Source: UBA7359 sp963976795
GTDB taxonomy: Bacteria; Pseudomonadota; Gammaproteobacteria; Eutrophobiales; Eutrophobiaceae
Length of the DNA: 64,000 bases
Direction of reading: 5' to 3'
Assembly: GCA_963976795.1 (NCBI GenBank)
Contig: CAXBLT010000003.1
Span: 186,001-250,000 of the forward strand
Translations under genes and position numbers: made by a program
Notes under the pieces: generated by a model
What the model was told of the DNA's origin: nothing
Seen by the model: only the letters and a program-made list of their open reading frames with translations
Database searches by the model: none
Shown here: piece after piece, positions 1 to 9,379 of the stretch
How the letters are laid out: each line of letters begins with the position of its first letter
Numbering within the stretch: position 1 is the stretch's first letter

Positions 1-528
1 TGCATTTACTACCAGTAAATCAAATAGTGTCTCCATAGAATTTGATTGCTCGGGTTCTAATGTGATTCTCAGGTGCTTGTTGAGTAGCCAATCTGGAAAT
101 AACCTCATCTCTCGACGCAACAGGACTTCATCGTATTTGGCCAGTCCTTTTGTTTCGTTACTGAGTTGCATCGTTAGTATGGTCTGAATAGCATCAGAAT
201 AAAGAGTATTAGCAGTCAAATTAGTGAGTTTATTTAAATAGTGATCATTCCCAAAGTCGCTGAGTAATAAAAAACCCTGTTTCAAATCCATATTATGTAT
301 GATGGGCACGTTGACGCTAGATTTATGTAATAGCTCATTTACCTTGATAAATGGCTTGCAATCTTCTTGATCTGGAGGTGCATCCATAACAATAAATGTG
401 TCGTTATTTAAAGCCAAACGATAGTAGTAACGAAAACTGGCATCTTCTGATGCGGGCTTTAAAATAAAGTCACTGGTTGCAAGGGTTTCTTCTAACCAGC
501 GCTCTAGAGATTTGAAACGTTCGGACAT
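1..528 (-). CDS. amgK: AmgK-like aminoglycoside-phosphotransferase-fold sugar kinase, N-terminal part (runs off left edge)
   Basis: An open minus-strand frame of 176 codons without a stop runs from ATG at 528 off the left edge. It begins MSERFKSLERWLEETL and continues with blocks such as FRYYYRLALNNDTFIVMDAPP and a later GFLLLSDFGNDHYL. This is the N-lobe pattern of the COG3178 kinases, which phosphorylate N-acetylmuramate/N-acetylglucosamine at the anomeric position in the cell-wall recycling bypass (AmgK-MurU). The catalytic C-lobe lies outside the window, so activity cannot be judged. It is transcribed divergently from the yrbG-kds-lpt operon across 138 bp. The family assignment is fairly safe; the precise substrate is inferred. 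Confidence 0.75.
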   Translation of the reverse strand, partial: MSERFKSLERWLEETLATSDFILKPASEDASFRYYYRLALNNDTFIVMDAPPDQEDCKPFIKVNELLHKSSVNVPIIHNMDLKQGFLLLSDFGNDHYLNKLTNLTANTLYSDAIQTILTMQLSNETKGLAKYDEVLLRREMRLFPDWLLNKHLRITLEPEQSNSMETLFDLLVVNA

Positions 529-666
529 AAATAGGGTAATTTAATATTTGTTCATAGACAGTCTATGTTTTTTTAAGAATAAGGTAAAAACTTGCTTGCG
601 TTATTTTTCAGTAAGGACTGAATCTGGCATCATCTTGTTAATTTAATAGAGAGGAATAACTAGCCA

Positions 667-1638
667 ATGCTGGTTTCATGTTTGCTTGTCTTGATCGGGC
701 TTGTGTTGCTTATTTATGGTGCTGATATGTTCGTCAATGGCGCATCGAGTATTGCGCGTCAGCTTGGAATGCCGCCATTAATTATTGGTTTAACTATCGT
801 CGGTTTTGCCACCTCGGCTCCGGAGATACTCGTCGGATCTGTTTCCGCCTTGCAAGATAAAACAGCCATTGCTATTGGTAATGCCTTGGGATCAAATATC
901 ACCAACATTGGTTTGGTGCTGGGAGTCAGCATATTATTACTGCCTATTACCGTTGTATCTCGCACAATAAAAAGAGAGTATGGATTGATGTGTGTCGCAC
1001 TCGTCATCGCACTAGTGTTGATGCTAGATGGTCATTTAAGTCGTATTGACGCAATTATATTGCTTCTCTCTCTCATCGGGTCTTTAGGCTGGATTATTTG
1101 GATCGCAAAAAAATCGGCTAACAATGATCCGCTCATAAGCGAATTTGAACAAGAATTAAACAACGTTGATCCAACAAAGATTGCCGTTGTAAAACTATTA
1201 ACAGGACTGATAATGCTTGTCGCTGGCGCTGATCTGTTGGTTCGTGGCGCGGTATTTATAGCTGAATCTTACGGAGTGTCTGATCTGGTTATTGGCTTAA
1301 CTATTGTCGCGATTGGCACCAGTTTGCCAGAACTTGCTGCATCTATTGCCAGCATTCTGAAAAAGGAAGCAGATATAGCCATTGGGAATATAATTGGTTC
1401 AAATATGTTTAATATCCTTGCTGTATTAGGTATTCCAGCATTAATCAACCCGGATTATTTTGCCAGTGAAGTATTAAGCAGAGATTATCCGGCAATGATT
1501 GGTTTATCTTTATTGTTAGGTGCTATGTTATTCGTATCAAGCAAGGGTAAACTGGTCAGGACTGAAGGGGCCATGCTATTAGCTTGCTTTATGGCGTACC
1601 AGTATGTTCTGTTTTCACAAAGTATTATGACAAGCTAA
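667..1638 (+). CDS. yrbG: Calcium/sodium antiporter, YrbG/CaxA family
   Basis: A 323-residue inner-membrane protein made almost wholly of hydrophobic helices. It shows the internal duplication of the Ca2+/cation antiporter family: GFATSAPEILVGS with GNALGSNITNIG in the first half, and AIGTSLPELAASI with GNIIGSNMFNIL in the second half. These alpha-repeat motifs carry the acidic ion-binding residues. Length matches the family. It heads the Kdo/LPS-transport operon, 3 bp before kdsD, the same order as yrbG-kdsD in E. coli. The family is expected to exchange Ca2+ for Na+ or H+; the LPS link is positional only. Confidence 0.93.
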   Translation: MLVSCLLVLIGLVLLIYGADMFVNGASSIARQLGMPPLIIGLTIVGFATSAPEILVGSVSALQDKTAIAIGNALGSNITNIGLVLGVSILLLPITVVSRTIKREYGLMCVALVIALVLMLDGHLSRIDAIILLLSLIGSLGWIIWIAKKSANNDPLISEFEQELNNVDPTKIAVVKLLTGLIMLVAGADLLVRGAVFIAESYGVSDLVIGLTIVAIGTSLPELAASIASILKKEADIAIGNIIGSNMFNILAVLGIPALINPDYFASEVLSRDYPAMIGLSLLLGAMLFVSSKGKLVRTEGAMLLACFMAYQYVLFSQSIMTS

Positions 1639-1641
1639 ATC

Positions 1642-2622
1642 ATGAATGAAATAAATCCTGACAAATTTATAACACTCGGAAAAGCGGTTATCGAGACTGA
1701 GCGTGCGGCACTCACAGATTTAATAGACCGTATTGATGACAAGTTTGTTGCGGCTTGTGATATCTTGCTCCAGTGCGAAGGACGTGTTGTCGTCATTGGC
1801 ATGGGTAAATCGGGGCACATTGGCAACAAGATAGCGGCAACATTAGCAAGTACCGGGACGCCCGCGTTCTTTGTACATCCTGGTGAAGCAAGTCATGGCG
1901 ATCTGGGTATGATAACCAACGAAGATGTCGTGCTGGTGTTATCTAATTCAGGAGAGACGGATGAAGTCGTCGCGCTCTTACCTGTTATTAAAAGACTAAA
2001 TATCCCCATGATTGCATTAACCGGCCGACCGGGTTCAACATTGGCAAACACAGCGACGGTTAATATAGATGTCAGTGTTAACAAAGAAGCCTGCCCACTC
2101 GGACTGGCACCAACCTCTAGTACTACAGCGACACTTGCGATGGGTGACGCAATTTCAATAGCGTTACTTGAGGCGCGTGGTTTCAATGAAAATGATTTTG
2201 CCTTGTCGCACCCCGGTGGCTCATTAGGCCGACGTCTGCTATTACACGTAAGTGATATTATGCATATAGATAATGAAGTACCAAAGGTCTCGGCATTGGC
2301 TTCGCTCAGCGATGCATTAATTGAAATGACACAAAAAGGCCTGGGTGTTACCACTATTGTGGATAGTGACAACAATATATTAGGTATCTTTACAGATGGC
2401 GATTTGCGTCGAACACTTGATTCGAACATTGATATCAATAGTTGTCTGGTAAAAGATGTCATGACTAAAAACGGTAAAAATATAAAAGCCAATTCGTTAG
2501 CTGCTTCTGCATTGTCACTTATGGAAAAACACAGTATTAATGCGTTGGTTGTTGTTGATGAACAAGAAAAGTTAATTGGAATATTAAACATGCATGATTT
2601 GTTACGAGCGCGGGTTGTCTAA
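1642..2622 (+). CDS. kdsD: D-arabinose 5-phosphate isomerase
   Basis: 326 residues. A sugar isomerase (SIS) domain occupies about residues 40-175 (GMGKSGHIGNKIAATLASTG, HPGEASHGDLGM, SNSGETDEV), followed by two CBS domains from about 205 to the end (VSDIMHID, VKDVMTKNG). This is the standard KdsD architecture and length. The enzyme interconverts ribulose 5-phosphate and arabinose 5-phosphate, the first committed step of Kdo synthesis for LPS. It sits between yrbG and kdsC with gaps of 3 and 5 bp, so co-transcription is very likely. Confidence 0.96.
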   Translation: MNEINPDKFITLGKAVIETERAALTDLIDRIDDKFVAACDILLQCEGRVVVIGMGKSGHIGNKIAATLASTGTPAFFVHPGEASHGDLGMITNEDVVLVLSNSGETDEVVALLPVIKRLNIPMIALTGRPGSTLANTATVNIDVSVNKEACPLGLAPTSSTTATLAMGDAISIALLEARGFNENDFALSHPGGSLGRRLLLHVSDIMHIDNEVPKVSALASLSDALIEMTQKGLGVTTIVDSDNNILGIFTDGDLRRTLDSNIDINSCLVKDVMTKNGKNIKANSLAASALSLMEKHSINALVVVDEQEKLIGILNMHDLLRARVV

Positions 2623-2627
2623 AGAAA

Positions 2628-3161
2628 ATGGATAAGAAAGCGATCTTGGAAAAAGCCGCCAACATAAAGCTAGCTGTGTTTGATGTCGACGGTGTATTAA
2701 CCGATGGCAAACTTATTCTCGGCGAAAGCGGAAATGAATATAAATCATTCCATGTCCGCGATGGCCATGGACTGGTTATGTTGCTGGAAACTGGTTGCAA
2801 GATCGCGGTTATCACGGCGCGTTCTTCTAATATCGTTGCGGAACGAATGGAGTCGCTAGGCATCAAATACGTTTATCAGGGCGAAAAAGATAAGGGAGCG
2901 AGGCTATTAAACCTTATTCAAGAGCTCGGGCTTGAACAGAAACAAGTTGCTTATGTCGGAGATGATGTGATCGACTTACCAGCCATGGTTCATGTCGGAT
3001 TACCCATTGCTGTCGCTGACGCGCACATTGAAGTTAAAAATAATGCGGCATGGGTAACAGAAGCTCAAGGAGGACTAGGTGCTGCAAGAGAAGTTTGTGA
3101 ATTAATCATGCGTGCCCAAAATAAATATGATGATCGGATTAAACGATATCTTGCTACGTAA
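2628..3161 (+). CDS. kdsC: 3-deoxy-D-manno-octulosonate-8-phosphate phosphatase
   Basis: 177 residues of the HAD phosphatase superfamily, the small capless C0 type that works as a tetramer. The nucleophile motif is VFDVDGVLTDG with Asp19 and Asp21; motif II is ITARSS and the Mg2+-binding motif is YVGDDVIDLPAM. It hydrolyses Kdo-8-phosphate to Kdo. The C-terminal tail (AREVCELIMRAQNKYDD) matches KdsC, in which the tail helps form neighbouring active sites. It lies directly after kdsD and before lptC, as in E. coli. Confidence 0.96.
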   Translation: MDKKAILEKAANIKLAVFDVDGVLTDGKLILGESGNEYKSFHVRDGHGLVMLLETGCKIAVITARSSNIVAERMESLGIKYVYQGEKDKGARLLNLIQELGLEQKQVAYVGDDVIDLPAMVHVGLPIAVADAHIEVKNNAAWVTEAQGGLGAAREVCELIMRAQNKYDDRIKRYLAT

Positions 3162-3190
3162 TTTGTTATGGCTTCGATTAAATAAAATTA

Positions 3191-3766
3191 ATGTTTAGTG
3201 ATAGATGGAAGTTGATATTTGTTCTGATAGTTGTCGCCGGGTTCAGTTATTGGGCTTTGGAAAAATTAACAGAAAATGATCTTACAAAATTAAATAAGTT
3301 GGCGCATTACCCTGACTATTACATGGAAAATTTCACCACTCTGACGATGAATCAGGATGGTACGCCAAAGAATCGACTTAACGCAGCTTATATGGCTCAC
3401 TATCCTGATGATAATACGAGTGAATTACATAAACCTGAACTTGAAATATTCCGTGTTGATGGGCCGCCAATTTTTGTTTCAGCGGATAACGGTTGGGTGA
3501 CATCAAATAATGACGTTATTTTATTAAGTGGAAATGTATATCTATATCAGAATGATGAGTTTGGTGATCTCAAAGTTGAATTAATAGCTGAAGATGCTCG
3601 TGTGCTAGTTGATCAAAAATATGCGGAGACGGATAAAGCTGCTACCTTAATTACTAAACGTTCCGTAACAAATTCAACTGGGATGCGTGCTTATCTTCAA
3701 GAACAACGAATGGAGTTTCTTAATAATGTACAGACGACGATTGAACCTAGACAAGCCGCTCAATAA
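3191..3766 (+). CDS. lptC: LPS export system protein LptC
   Basis: 191 residues. A single N-terminal membrane anchor at about residues 7-24 (KLIFVLIVVAGFSYWALE) is followed by a periplasmic beta-jellyroll domain. Conserved stretches include YYMENFTTLTMNQDGTPKNRL and LSGNVYLYQ. LptC anchors in the inner membrane next to LptBFG and hands LPS to LptA. The 3' end overlaps the start of lptA by about 40 bases, which suggests translational coupling. Confidence 0.93.
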   Translation: MFSDRWKLIFVLIVVAGFSYWALEKLTENDLTKLNKLAHYPDYYMENFTTLTMNQDGTPKNRLNAAYMAHYPDDNTSELHKPELEIFRVDGPPIFVSADNGWVTSNNDVILLSGNVYLYQNDEFGDLKVELIAEDARVLVDQKYAETDKAATLITKRSVTNSTGMRAYLQEQRMEFLNNVQTTIEPRQAAQ

Positions 3767-4289
3767 GCTGATTTTAGCTATAATTGTTGCCTCGATGATG
3801 AATAGTGCATTTGCACTATCAACGGACAAGCAACAAGACATTGAAATTGAAGCCGATTCGGCAGAGATGGATGATGTAAAGGGGGTTACTATCTATCGAG
3901 GTAATGTCATAGTTGATCAAGGCAGTATTCACATGACCGGACACACCATGACCGTCTACAATAATGCCAATGGCGAAACGGAACTTGTCGTTATGCAAGG
4001 AAGACCTGCGACCTATCGCCAACTGCCCGATGATAGTAAAATATATGATGAAGCCGAAGCATTGCAAATGGAGTATTATGCCTTAAAGGATTACGTCATC
4101 TTGATCGATGAAGCGTTAGTTACTCAGGAAGGACTTCGTTTTAGTGGTACTCGTATAGAATATGACACGATACTCAGCCAGGTAAAAGCCAAAGGCTCTA
4201 CAAAAACCGCTAAAACCAAGGATGACGGCGCTAAGAAAAAGACCGATGGTCGCGTAAAAATAACAATTAAAAAGAAGAAGCAAGAATAG
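3726..4289 (+). CDS. lptA: Periplasmic LPS-binding bridge protein LptA
   Basis: 187 residues from the chosen ATG at 3726. It has GGAG at 3712-3715, ten bases upstream, and gives a clean signal peptide (NKLILAIIVASMMNSAFA, cleaved before LSTDKQQ). An earlier in-frame ATG at 3687 would add 13 residues before the signal peptide and lacks a good site, so I rejected it. The mature part has the OstA-like beta-jellyroll (IEIEADSAEMDDVKGVTIYRGNV). It polymerises to carry LPS across the periplasm. The Lys-rich tail (KTKDDGAKKKTDGRVKITIKKKK) is longer and more basic than I would expect. Confidence 0.93.
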   Translation: MYRRRLNLDKPLNKLILAIIVASMMNSAFALSTDKQQDIEIEADSAEMDDVKGVTIYRGNVIVDQGSIHMTGHTMTVYNNANGETELVVMQGRPATYRQLPDDSKIYDEAEALQMEYYALKDYVILIDEALVTQEGLRFSGTRIEYDTILSQVKAKGSTKTAKTKDDGAKKKTDGRVKITIKKKKQE

Positions 4290-4404
4290 ATAGTATAAAT
4301 GAACGTGAGCTGTTGTAAGTAAATTAATATTAATGCGCATCACGAATCACGCCCTTATAATAATTAAGAACGTAGTTGGTTAATATCTTCCAAAGACTAT
4401 CGCT

Positions 4405-5130
4405 ATGAGTATTTTATCTGTCCGTCATCTCTCAAAATCGTACCGATCAAGGAAGGTCGTGTCTGATGTGAGTCTTTCGGTTCAAAGTGGTGAAACGATT
4501 GGATTACTCGGTCCTAACGGCGCCGGTAAAACCACCAGTTTTTATATGATTGTGGGACTGGTGCCATCAGATAGTGGCACCATACACCTTGATAATAAGG
4601 AGATAAGCCGGCTTAGCATAGACCAACGATCTCATCTTGGCCTCGGATACTTGCCACAAGAAGCATCTGTGTTCAGGAAATTGACGGTTGAAGATAACAT
4701 CATGGCGATACTCGAAACGCGTATGCCAAATGATCGACGAAAAGCGAAGCAACGGCTCGAGTTATTACTTCAAGAATTTCATATAGCTCATTTGCGGGAT
4801 AATCTGGGGATGAGTCTATCAGGCGGAGAACGGCGACGTCTGGAAATAGCCAGAGCACTTGCTTCAGAGCCTCATTTTTTGTTGCTAGATGAACCTTTTG
4901 CAGGTATAGATCCCATATCAATCAATGATATACAGCGATTGATTCACCGGCTCTGCGAGCATGGTATTGGAATATTAATTACCGATCATAACGTTCGAGA
5001 GACTCTTGGAACCTGTGATCGGGCGTATATCGTGAACGATGGCAAGATTCTTGCCGAAGGATCACCAGAACAAATATTAAATAATGAACAAGTTAGAGAT
5101 GTCTACTTAGGAGAACAATTTTCACTTTGA
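4405..5130 (+). CDS. lptB: LPS export ABC transporter ATP-binding protein
   Basis: 241 residues with a complete ABC ATPase core: Walker A GPNGAGKT at 36-43, Q-loop region LPQEASVFRKLTVEDN, signature LSGGERRRLEIARAL, Walker B LLLDEPFAGIDP and switch His in ITDHNVRETL. The YLPQEASVFRKL motif is diagnostic for LptB. It powers extraction of LPS from the inner membrane through LptFG. A 115 bp gap separates it from lptA and 56 bp from rpoN, the usual lptB-rpoN order. Confidence 0.97.
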   Translation: MSILSVRHLSKSYRSRKVVSDVSLSVQSGETIGLLGPNGAGKTTSFYMIVGLVPSDSGTIHLDNKEISRLSIDQRSHLGLGYLPQEASVFRKLTVEDNIMAILETRMPNDRRKAKQRLELLLQEFHIAHLRDNLGMSLSGGERRRLEIARALASEPHFLLLDEPFAGIDPISINDIQRLIHRLCEHGIGILITDHNVRETLGTCDRAYIVNDGKILAEGSPEQILNNEQVRDVYLGEQFSL

Positions 5131-5186
5131 ATCTATTGCTACCAGTATTAATTCAAACCAATAGATTTTAAGTTACACTTATTAAT

Positions 5187-6650
5187 ATGAAGCCATCATT
5201 ACAATTAAGAATCGGGCAGAGCTTGACTATGACGCCCCAACTGCAACAAGCGATCCGTTTGTTGCAGTTATCCAGCGTCGAGCTTCAAGCCGAAGTTCAG
5301 GACGCGCTCGAATCCAACATGATGTTGGAAATGGATGAAGGTGAATCAGATCAGAAGTCTTCTGAAGAAACGGCAAACAAGACGCCCGAAGCAAAAAAAG
5401 ATTCCATTGATAATGTAACGGATCTGAATCAAGAGACTATGCCTGATGAGCTTCCAGTAGACAGTGGCTGGGACGATATCTATGACAACACGCCTAATTA
5501 TGCCAAAGCGAATAATGATAAGGGCAATTATGATGGTTTTGAAAATCAGGACTCTAGTAAAAACACTTTACGCGAACATCTCGAATGGCAATTGAACCTG
5601 GCACAAATATCGGATAGCGATAAAGTTATCGCATTGACCATTATCGATTCACTCGATGACGATGGATATTTAGCCGGGACATTGGAAGACATACTGGCTG
5701 CGGTTGATGATGATCTGGAAGATGTTGGTATTGAAGAAATTGAAGCCGTGTTAAGAATGATCCAGGCTATGGGGCCGGCTGGTGTCGGATCGAGAGATCT
5801 TAAAGAATGTCTTTGTCTACAGTTAAAACAATGTGATGTAGATACATTTCGTCTGGAAGAAGCCAAAACATTGATCAAACATCACCTTGATTTGCTTGCT
5901 GCACACGATTACAACCAGATCATGCGGAAAATGAAGCTGGATCAGGAAGAACTAACAGAAGTCGTTAACCTTATCCAGTCTATGAACCCGCGTCCCGGCA
6001 ATGAAGTCAGTGTTGCTCACACTGAATACGTTGTGCCCGATGTGTATGTTAAGAAAGTTAAAGGCATATGGAAGGTTGATCTAAACACGGACGGTATTCC
6101 CAGTCTTCGAATAAATTCGGCCTATGCCAGCATGATTCGCCGAGCAGACAATAGTGATGATAATAATTCACTTAAGTCTCATCTCCAAGAAGCACGCTGG
6201 TTTATAAAAAGTATACGTAGTCGCAGCGAAACACTATTAAGAGTAGCAACCTGCATAGTGGAAAGACAACGAGCATTTCTTGAGCATGGTGAAGAGGCGA
6301 TGAAGCCGTTGGTACTACATGATGTTGCCGAAACACTCGGTATGCATGAGTCTACTATTTCCAGAGTTACTACACGCAAGTATATGCATACGCCACGCGG
6401 CATTTTTGAGCTCAAATATTTTTTCTCCAGCCACGTTGGAACCAACTATGGCGGTGTTTGTTCATCGACAGCAATACGTGCACTGATTAAAAAATTGATT
6501 AGCGCTGAAACGCCTATTAAGCCGCTTAGCGATAGTAAAATTGCTGCAATACTGGAAGATCAAGGAATTAATGTTGCGAGAAGGACCGTCGCAAAATATA
6601 GGGAAGCGATGGCGATACCTCCATCTAATGAACGGAAGAGACTTGCTTAG
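5187..6650 (+). CDS. rpoN: RNA polymerase sigma-54 factor
   Basis: 487 residues with all sigma-54 regions. The Gln/Leu-rich region I at the N terminus includes LTMTPQLQQAIRLLQLSS. An acidic linker covers about 50-120. The core-binding domain follows, and the C-terminal RpoN box ARRTVAKYRE at 464-473 recognises the -24 element. Length is normal. It directs transcription by activator-dependent holoenzyme. Position before hpf and ptsN is conserved; PtsN and the other PTS-Ntr proteins downstream are classically tied to nitrogen and envelope regulation. Confidence 0.97.
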   Translation: MKPSLQLRIGQSLTMTPQLQQAIRLLQLSSVELQAEVQDALESNMMLEMDEGESDQKSSEETANKTPEAKKDSIDNVTDLNQETMPDELPVDSGWDDIYDNTPNYAKANNDKGNYDGFENQDSSKNTLREHLEWQLNLAQISDSDKVIALTIIDSLDDDGYLAGTLEDILAAVDDDLEDVGIEEIEAVLRMIQAMGPAGVGSRDLKECLCLQLKQCDVDTFRLEEAKTLIKHHLDLLAAHDYNQIMRKMKLDQEELTEVVNLIQSMNPRPGNEVSVAHTEYVVPDVYVKKVKGIWKVDLNTDGIPSLRINSAYASMIRRADNSDDNNSLKSHLQEARWFIKSIRSRSETLLRVATCIVERQRAFLEHGEEAMKPLVLHDVAETLGMHESTISRVTTRKYMHTPRGIFELKYFFSSHVGTNYGGVCSSTAIRALIKKLISAETPIKPLSDSKIAAILEDQGINVARRTVAKYREAMAIPPSNERKRLA

Positions 6651-6680
6651 AGAATAATAAATTTTTGCCAGGAGTAAATT

Positions 6681-7007
6681 ATGCAAATTAGTGTTACCGG
6701 TCATCATATAGATATTACTGACTCATTAAAATCATATGTCGATACCAAATTTGAACGCTTGGAACGGCACTTCGAACATATAACTAATATTCATGTCATT
6801 TTAAGCGTTGAGAAAGAACGTCAAAAAGCTGAAGCAACAGTACACGTTAACCGTGGCAACCTGTTTGCCGAGAACGAACAGGAAGACATGTATGCGGCTA
6901 TAGATGGGTTGACCGATAAACTGGACAGACAGTTAAAGAAGCACAAAGAAAAATTAACTGATCATCGCCGCGGAGAAGGTGGTTTAAAAGATCAAGACAT
7001 CGAATAG
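6681..7007 (+). CDS. hpf: Ribosome hibernation promoting factor, short form
   Basis: 108 residues of the HPF/YfiA (sigma-54 modulation protein) family. It begins MQISVTGHHIDITDSLKSYV and has the conserved VEKERQKAEATVHVNRG and DMYAAIDGLTDKLDRQLKKHKEK segments. It lacks the extra C-terminal dimerisation domain of long HPF. It binds in the 30S decoding region in stationary phase and supports 100S dimer formation. An AGGAG sits 6 bases before ATG 6681. Co-transcribed with rpoN (30 bp gap). Confidence 0.95.
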   Translation: MQISVTGHHIDITDSLKSYVDTKFERLERHFEHITNIHVILSVEKERQKAEATVHVNRGNLFAENEQEDMYAAIDGLTDKLDRQLKKHKEKLTDHRRGEGGLKDQDIE

Positions 7008-7034
7008 AACTTCAACTTTTTATAATCTAAAAGC

Positions 7035-7481
7035 ATGAATATTTCAGATATTTTATCACCTGAGTGCGTCTCTCTGGGTATAGATTGTCATAGTAAAAAA
7101 GATGCGCTGGACACATTGGCAAAGACGATTGCAGATTCTGATAGTGCAACATCGCAAACTGAGGTTTTTGATTGTTTATGTGCTCGAGAACGACTGGGAA
7201 GTACAGGGCTTGGCAATGGGATTGCCATTCCACATGGGCGTCTGAAAAACAGTAAAAAAACAATCGCGGCTTTTTTGCAGCTTGATGATGGCATTGATTA
7301 TGATGCCGTGGATAAAGCACCTGTTGATTTAATCTTTGCACTGATCGTTCCAGAAGACTCAACTGAAGAGCATTTACAAACTTTGGCAACATTAGCAGAG
7401 AAGTTCAGCGATACAGAAATAGTAAGTAAACTTAGGGAATCTAGTTCTTCGACGGAAATATTTTCAATATTAACGGGCTGA
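7035..7481 (+). CDS. ptsN: Nitrogen-related PTS EIIA protein
   Basis: 148 residues, a single PTS EIIA type-2 (fructose/mannitol) domain. The phosphoryl-accepting histidine is His67 in GLGNGIAIPHGRL. In the family it takes phosphate from NPr/HPr and acts as a regulator (potassium uptake, nitrogen, envelope stress) rather than in sugar uptake. It lies 4 bp before hprK in the rpoN-hpf-ptsN-hprK-rapZ cluster. Confidence 0.95.
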   Translation: MNISDILSPECVSLGIDCHSKKDALDTLAKTIADSDSATSQTEVFDCLCARERLGSTGLGNGIAIPHGRLKNSKKTIAAFLQLDDGIDYDAVDKAPVDLIFALIVPEDSTEEHLQTLATLAEKFSDTEIVSKLRESSSSTEIFSILTG

Positions 7482-7485
7482 CAGT

Positions 7486-8508
7486 ATGCCAGGACTTACA
7501 AATGAATTAAGCATCGAAGACCTCTATACTATACATCATGAGAAACTGGAGCTTGACTGGGTAGCCGGACAGCAAGGTGCCAAACACGCGATCATCCGTG
7601 AAGAACAGCTCCCTCCAGTAAAAAAGACATCTAAAAAGAAATCCAGTAAAAAATCACATGCATCCGAAGAAGATGCTACCCGCAGTCTATCGCTCGTTGG
7701 ACATTTAAATCTGATACACCCGCACCAAATACAAATTATTGGTAATATGGAAATAAAATACCTCGAAGGTTTGAGAGATATTTCCATGCAAGATGCTGTT
7801 ATCCAGATCTTCAGTAGTCAACCGGCCTGCGTCATTATTGCAGATGGTTGTGACGTGCCAACGCTGCTCAAACGTAAGAGTAATGAACACAGTGTTCCGT
7901 TATTTTCCACTCCAACAAACGGTAGCAGACTATCTGATGTACTGCGTTATTTTCTAAGCAACCTGTTTGCGGACATGCTGACCCTGCATGGGGTATACAT
8001 GGAAGTCATGGCTATAGGCGTGCTAATAACCGGGCCAAGCGGAATTGGAAAAAGTGAACTGGCACTGGAACTAATATCACGAGGACATAGGTTAATTGCC
8101 GATGATGCGCCGCTATTTTCCAGAATAACACCAGATATTATTGATGGAACCTGTCCGGAAACGCTACAGGATTTTCTTGAAGTTAGAGGCCTGGGCATTA
8201 TAAATGTGCGCGAGCTGTTTGGTGACAGTGCAATCAAAAAGAATAAATACCTTAAGTTGATAGTGCAGTTGCAGGCAATGGACAATAAAAACTTAATGGA
8301 ACTTGATCGGCTTGGAGAGAGCTATAACACGCGAAATATACTGGATATGGAAATTCCAGAAATCACGTTGCCTGTTGCGCCAGGTCGTAACCTGGCCATA
8401 TTGATGGAATGTGCGGCACGTAATCACATTTTGAGAGTTAGTGGTTATAATGCATCAGAGGCGTTTAGTAAAAGACAAATGCGTCATATAGATTCAGGCA
8501 AAAAATGA
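7486..8508 (+). CDS. hprK: HPr kinase/phosphorylase
   Basis: 340 residues. A variable N-terminal domain is followed by the catalytic domain with Walker A GPSGIGKS at 183-190 and the HprK signature region EVRGLGIINVRELFG. A Lys/Ser-rich insertion at about 46-60 (KKTSKKKSSKKSHAS) looks like a flexible linker and is not typical of Gram-positive HprK. The enzyme phosphorylates or dephosphorylates Ser46 of HPr; the HPr encoded downstream keeps that serine. Stop codon and rapZ start codon are immediately adjacent. Confidence 0.94.
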   Translation: MPGLTNELSIEDLYTIHHEKLELDWVAGQQGAKHAIIREEQLPPVKKTSKKKSSKKSHASEEDATRSLSLVGHLNLIHPHQIQIIGNMEIKYLEGLRDISMQDAVIQIFSSQPACVIIADGCDVPTLLKRKSNEHSVPLFSTPTNGSRLSDVLRYFLSNLFADMLTLHGVYMEVMAIGVLITGPSGIGKSELALELISRGHRLIADDAPLFSRITPDIIDGTCPETLQDFLEVRGLGIINVRELFGDSAIKKNKYLKLIVQLQAMDNKNLMELDRLGESYNTRNILDMEIPEITLPVAPGRNLAILMECAARNHILRVSGYNASEAFSKRQMRHIDSGKK

Positions 8509-9378
8509 ATGAATGAAATAGATCGTCGACTTATCATCGTTAGCGGTTTATCCGGCGCAGGCAAAACGGTTGTCTTAAACACGCTTGAAGATCTTTCCTA
8601 TTATACCATCGATAATCTCCCCATCAGTTTACTTAGTGAACTAATCACCCAGTTTTCAAAAGATGAAAGCGATCTTCCCCGGCTAATAGCAATCGGTATA
8701 GATGCACGTAACAGGAAAAACGAGCTCGACTATCTTCCAGAAAGGGTTAAGTCACTTTTAGATAAAAAGATATCAACAGAATTAATTTATATCGATGCCA
8801 ATGACGAGGTCTTAACAAAACGATTTAGCGAAACTCGGCGTAAACATCCGCTATCTTCTGAGCAGGTTTCTTTGCTTGATGCAATCCATCAAGAGCGTGA
8901 GAGTACGCTTGAGATTGCGCAAGCATCAGATCTGCGTGTTGATACAAGTTTTATGCAACTTAATGAGTTGCGGGATATTGTTCGTGAACGTATTGCTCGT
9001 AGAGAAAAGGCTGTTCTCTCACTACAAATTATTTCTTTTGGTTATAAAAACGGGATCCCTAAAGATTCGGATTTCGTTTTTGACTTGAGGTGTTTGCCAA
9101 ACCCTTACTGGAAAAAACACTTACGACAATTCTCCGGTAAAGATCAGCCGATTATTGATTTCTTGTCAAAACAAGAGAATGTTATGCATATGTTAAATGA
9201 TGTGGAAGGTTTTCTAGAGCGTTGGATACCCCAATTTGAAACAGATAATCGCAGCTATTTGAGTATTGCTTGTGGTTGTACAGGAGGGCATCATCGATCT
9301 GTCTTCATTGTTGAGCAACTAGCAAAAAAGTTTATGCAACAAGGAAAACAAGTCATCATGAGACACCGAGATCTTTAA
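8509..9378 (+). CDS. rapZ: RNase adapter protein RapZ (YvcJ family)
   Basis: 289 residues. The N-terminal P-loop is GLSGAGKT at 13-20 and the C-terminal domain carries IACGCTGGHHRSVFIVEQLAK. In E. coli RapZ binds glucosamine-6-phosphate and guides RNase E to the sRNA GlmZ, which controls amino-sugar synthesis. The gene abuts hprK with no spacer and is followed one base later by the EIIA remnant. Confidence 0.95.
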   Translation: MNEIDRRLIIVSGLSGAGKTVVLNTLEDLSYYTIDNLPISLLSELITQFSKDESDLPRLIAIGIDARNRKNELDYLPERVKSLLDKKISTELIYIDANDEVLTKRFSETRRKHPLSSEQVSLLDAIHQERESTLEIAQASDLRVDTSFMQLNELRDIVRERIARREKAVLSLQIISFGYKNGIPKDSDFVFDLRCLPNPYWKKHLRQFSGKDQPIIDFLSKQENVMHMLNDVEGFLERWIPQFETDNRSYLSIACGCTGGHHRSVFIVEQLAKKFMQQGKQVIMRHRDL

Positions 9379-9379
9379 T

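Noticed and set aside
3687..3725. Upstream ATG for lptA
   Set aside because: It puts 13 unrelated residues before the signal peptide and has a poor ribosome site; ATG 3726 fits better.
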